Below are positions 58,293 through 62,000 of a stretch of 62,000 bases of DNA, one piece after another; the stretch's first letter is position 1; each line of letters starts with the position of its first letter. Location: positions 3,975,001-4,037,000 of the forward strand of contig WPIO01000013.1 in assembly GCA_009760855.2 (NCBI GenBank), given 5' to 3'. The DNA comes from Cristatella mucedo. Lineage: Eukaryota; Bryozoa; Phylactolaemata; Cristatellidae. The translations under genes and the position numbers were made by a program. Below the pieces are notes generated by a model that was given only the letters and a program-made list of their open reading frames with translations, ran no database searches and was not told where the DNA came from.

Positions 58293-58727
58293 CTAAGTGA
58301 AGACGCCGGCAGCTGGAGCCGGGGGACGCGGTAATTCTTGAATGCGTCCTATTTTTACAGCCCCACCTGGTCGCTGCTCAGGCGTTACCTCTGCTGAGTC
58401 GGTAACCTCTTCCTCGAGGCTGATATCCATAGCATCACCAGTCGGCTGGTCAGGCGCATCTTCTACGATTACGTCAATCCCACCCTCGGGGATAATGTCG
58501 TGGACATCGCGTACATGCTCCTTGGATGTCATTACTAAGTTGTGAGTCGCACAAGAGAAGGGCTTTGCCACCGCCAACTTGTACGTCGCCATCTTACGTG
58601 CTTCATTGCCGCTACGTTGCATGTATATATACATGTAGCCAGTCTTTGTCTCAACGACAAAAAAGGCTTGACGTCGCAGTGGATATGAAGTCATATGCGT
58701 GTTTTGGATACAACCTTTACCCTTCAA
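58293..58727 (-). CDS. Unrecognised acidic ORF, right inverted-repeat copy (144 aa)
   Basis: This is the mirror copy of the ORF at 54382-54762. It shares the same first 125 or so residues, then continues IGRIQELPRPPAPAAGVFT-stop because the A run has five A's here, not seven. I see no known domain. On the minus strand it precedes the exon-like ORF at 58020-57760. If GT inside GCTGTAAAA is used as a donor and CCGTTTCAG at 58021-58029 as acceptor, the two would join in frame (phase 0). That join is inference only. High conservation between arms may reflect a recent duplication and not selection. Confidence 0.35.
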   Translation of the reverse strand: MKGKGCIQNTHMTSYPLRRQAFFVVETKTGYMYIYMQRSGNEARKMATYKLAVAKPFSCATHNLVMTSKEHVRDVHDIIPEGGIDVIVEDAPDQPTGDAMDISLEEEVTDSAEVTPEQRPGGAVKIGRIQELPRPPAPAAGVFT

Positions 58728-60689
58728 AAAAGGCCCTGTCTTTGCTTGGGAAACCGTTTCTGCGATTGAGTAAACTGATCAGGCACTCCGTAGCCAAGAT
58801 CTAAATAAAATGTTCTACGGTGCATTTTTACCCTTTAGATAACCGTCTTTTCCAGCCTTTGTGCGAGGATTTTGATTACAGTTTGGCTATTTGGACTAAT
58901 GTTGACTTTTTGCATATTTGTAAGTAGAATCACCATTTTTGTGTCCCAGTCGTTCGTACAGCTGTTACATTTTGACGCACACATGAATCCTTCAAGCGGT
59001 GGTATGTGGTATGGGAGCAGTTTTTCGGTCTACAACATTCACGCGTCTTTTGTTTATATTCCGTCCTTTAGTGACTTTGAATTATTCTTTAATCTTTCCA
59101 TACAACAATGTGATAGAAACCTGTTTATGGCATCATGGTGCTCATGGTTTTTAGAGCTACAAGGGTAGCTGCTCAATGCAGCAGCTATGAATTGTCACAG
59201 GTACGCCTTTACTACTGACTGTGTGTCTGTGCTACCACCCTGAGTGACTCCGCGTATTTCCACTGATGCAATGGTTTTTCACGTTTTCGGTTTTCAAGTT
59301 TTTATTCGTGCAAGGTTCACGAATGCTATATTCACGCAATTTAAGCTTGCTAGAAATATCAGTCTGCGAGTTGTATCTACTACAATAAGAGCCGCTCTTG
59401 AACGGTCCGAGCTTTCGCACCTGAGAATGTTCCGATTTGTGCAACGAAGAACGGCAGCGCAGTGCGACGGCAGTAATTTGGATATGCCCTCGGTAAGAAA
59501 GGGTTGTACCGAGGGAGCAGTGAAGATGCAAAACGCGAGTTCCATTCCTGAGAGAGCTCACTCGATGACGACTGAAGATTGAGATGTTCAAACGTTCGAT
59601 AAACTCAAAACTACGTAGCCTGTTAGCACGCCACCTCGAAGTGGCCGCTATAGTAGCTTGCCCGGTTACCAGGGCATCCTGATGGTTTCACGTGGTGTGA
59701 CCACAGCGAAATAATAATAAAACGAATAGTACTTTTGCGAAGCGACCTCGGAAAATGTATTCTCTTTCTTAGCATGCTATGAATCCACAGTCCCAGCTAT
59801 TGTGTGGAATTTTCTTCCAGCCCTCGGTGGTGTGGGTGGCATTTCACCGCTTCATTTGCAGCTATCGACTCTTCACGTCAGAGGATACGTTCAAGGGCTC
59901 TTTTTTATCGCCAAGTAATGAATGCTTGTCAGAGATACCGGAACAGCTGCACAAGTATAGTCTACGAAGAGTCTGACAAAACTGACGCTCCGGCTCTGTC
60001 GTTTGCTTATTTCGATTCGGCCCAAGAGAGCAACAAGACACAGCAGGAAAGCAGGGCGGAAGCTTGGCTGCACGATTTGTAAAGAATGCTTTTGCGAAGA
60101 TTTCCAAAATCGTGCGCGCTGTTTAATCCTCGTTTCTCAGAGGCTACTTCGTATCGTTGGAATGAGTTTCTCACATTCGCATCGGCGTAGTTACCGAACT
60201 TTGCTGTGCGAAGAGCTGCGATCGCCGTTACCACCCACTTATTGGTACATATAGCTCAAAGTCATTTAAGCTATGGAAAATAACGGAATGATTACGTTTG
60301 AGAAGAGGCTGTGTTCATGATCCAGCCTAACAGTTTTCAGTGCTGGCTCTCACGATCCTTCGGCTTAGGGGACTACTACGACGAGGAATAGTCTCCAGCC
60401 AAGCAATTACGAGCTCTGCACTAGCAGTCAAAGCTCACTGCTGGCACGATGCTTCTGTAGTCTCCTTACCGTCTCCCCAGCGGCCTTTTCGTAGCGGTGC
60501 TGACGCGCTGCAGCGGCTCGTTCCCTATTACGCTTAGGTCACAGACGCAGTGCACGTAGCGCCACTAGACCGTAGCTGACGAGTGAGAAATACGGACGAC
60601 GCTGGCGCCTCGAAGGACGGCAAGTGATTCGCTGACATTGCCTCGGCACACGCTTGCATGCCGCAGGTAAGGTAGCGCGGCAGCAATGG

Positions 60690-61340
60690 AGAGCACAATT
60701 TTCACGGTGTAAGATTTCTTACTCCTGTCTAAGCAGGCCCTGGTCTTAGAGATGTCGCGTTGGAGAAATAAGGCCGACTTTGCTGACGAGGAAATGCGCT
60801 TATCTAATGAGAAGTAATCTTCTATTTGCACGCTCAATGTACGAAACGACGACATTGAAGTGATGCTAAATGAGCTTATTTTAAGGGCGAGGTCTTTCAG
60901 CTTTCTGGAAAGGGTAGGTTAGCCTTATTACATTTGTCTTGGTCATATTTGTCTGGATTATATTTGGAGTTCTCCAGTTCCTTTCCTTGCAAGTGCGTAT
61001 GTCGTCGATGCAGGCATCGAGGGAGTAGAATGAGGCGGATGCTGAGAGCCTTGCTCAGACGGGCTACGGGATAGTTAGATCTGAGTTTCATCGGGATAGA
61101 AATGAACTCGAGATTGAACTTGGCCATGAGATCGGCCCAATCAGAGATCTTAGATAGGAAAAATCAGTGGGTCTTAAGAATGAGTCCTGGAGATACCCGG
61201 ACATAGTTGACATGCTTCCAAATTGCTTGCAGTCGTTTATCTCCACACTCTCTTGCACTGAGGTAAGACGTTGATAAGTTCAGAAATGATGCGAGTGATG
61301 CTTGGGCGTACGGAGAGTCACTCTACCACGACGTGGCTGC
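60690..61340 (-). mobile_element. Decayed LINE RT remnant in right arm
   Basis: Mirror copy of 51780-52430, with the same SLDKRISSSAKSALF and DISKTRACLDR residues. Confidence 0.6.
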
Positions 61341-62000
61341 CATCAATTAGTAATTCCGCTTCGCTCGAGGCATCGATAATTAGAAGCGTGTGATTACGAA
61401 ACCATGCGTCATCGGGTGTGGAATTTTTCATGGAAAACATACTGCCTAAATAATAAGGATACACTATATTAAGATCACCCTACTAGAAATAAATCTCTTT
61501 ACAATCGTTCTGTATATGCTGGAAAAGAAGCAGATTAACTTGTTAGTAGTAAAACAAGACAACTGGGTGGTGGCTCCGTGAAATATCCCATGATTTTAGA
61601 CTCATGCCAATGACAGCCTGTGTGACAGATAACATTGATGGCAGCAAAAGCGAAAGTTTAATTATAGGCGCTATAGCAAAGAGCTCGGATAATAATGATC
61701 ACGCTTTTAGTTGCTTGGTCGTAGTTTAGTCGTTTAGATAGCGATCGCGCCCGTTGCAAGCCGAGTGAACCTAAGAAAGAGCACTGGCGATGAAACAATT
61801 AATGAGTAAACGATAATCTTTATTGTGCCTGAAGGTTTGATGAGATATATAAGCATAGCTAAATTTATAACATGGCAACTATATCATTTTCATGCTTGTT
61901 CAGTTATATAAACTTCTAATGCGGCATGTGCTGTGAGGGCTCCACCAGCGATAGGCGAGTACTCACTAGCAACGTTTCAACGCTGCTTAATCAGAGTTTT

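Larger units (their letters stand above)
57976..62000 (-). repeat. Large inverted repeat, right arm (cut by window end)
   Basis: Mirror of 51116-55135. It begins at cataaccgccgtatt (57976) and still matches at position 62000, so the arm is longer than seen. It is 4025 bp versus 4020 bp on the left. Confidence 0.95.

Overview
This window looks like nuclear DNA from an invertebrate animal. It contains spliced genes with GT-AG introns, GC-rich exons, many decayed non-LTR retrotransposons (LINEs) and tRNA-like SINEs, microsatellites and minisatellites. There are no operons, ribosome-binding sites or CRISPR arrays. I cannot name the species from sequence alone.

The best-supported genes are two protein disulfide isomerase (PDI, P4HB/PDIA1-like) genes on the minus strand, arranged head to tail. 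PDI-B (23183 down to 16672) has eight coding exons. PDI-A (7339 down to 1942) has seven resolved coding exons. They share intron phases, and three exons have identical lengths in both genes (201, 131 and 179 nt), so they are paralogues from a local duplication. PDI-B keeps two CxxC sites (CGHC and CSHC) and ends in HIEL, a KDEL-type ER-retrieval sequence on a 60-nt last exon. PDI-A has a CGAC first site, and its second site reads HRRC, lacking the first catalytic cysteine. No ER-retrieval signal is visible in PDI-A. A 20-bp minisatellite with a GAAnnTTC core in every full unit lies about 1.1 kb upstream of PDI-A.

A third gene, a Tctex1-domain dynein light chain (minus strand, last exon 45550 to 45039), lies in a GC-rich, CpG-rich stretch. 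Its 5' exon or exons were not resolved.

The right end holds a large inverted repeat. Its arms, 51116-55135 and 57976-62000, are about 4 kb each and about 99% identical where I compared them, around a 2.8-kb centre. The right arm is cut by the window end. Each arm carries a copy of an unrecognised acidic ORF (54382-54762 plus; 58727-58293 minus), and an exon-like ORF crosses the inner edge of the right arm.

The rest is accessory DNA. One LINE family (CR1/L2/Jockey-like, with endonuclease, reverse transcriptase and C-terminal fragments) ends in a conserved tail followed by (ATT)n. A tRNA-derived SINE family appears to share that tail. Other elements are a second dispersed repeat with an ACATT-type end, several minisatellites, long AT and GA tracts, and several perfect palindromes. 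Nothing here is a clear new multi-gene system. The points most worth checking are the divergent PDI pair, the GAAnnTTC array and the large inverted duplication.
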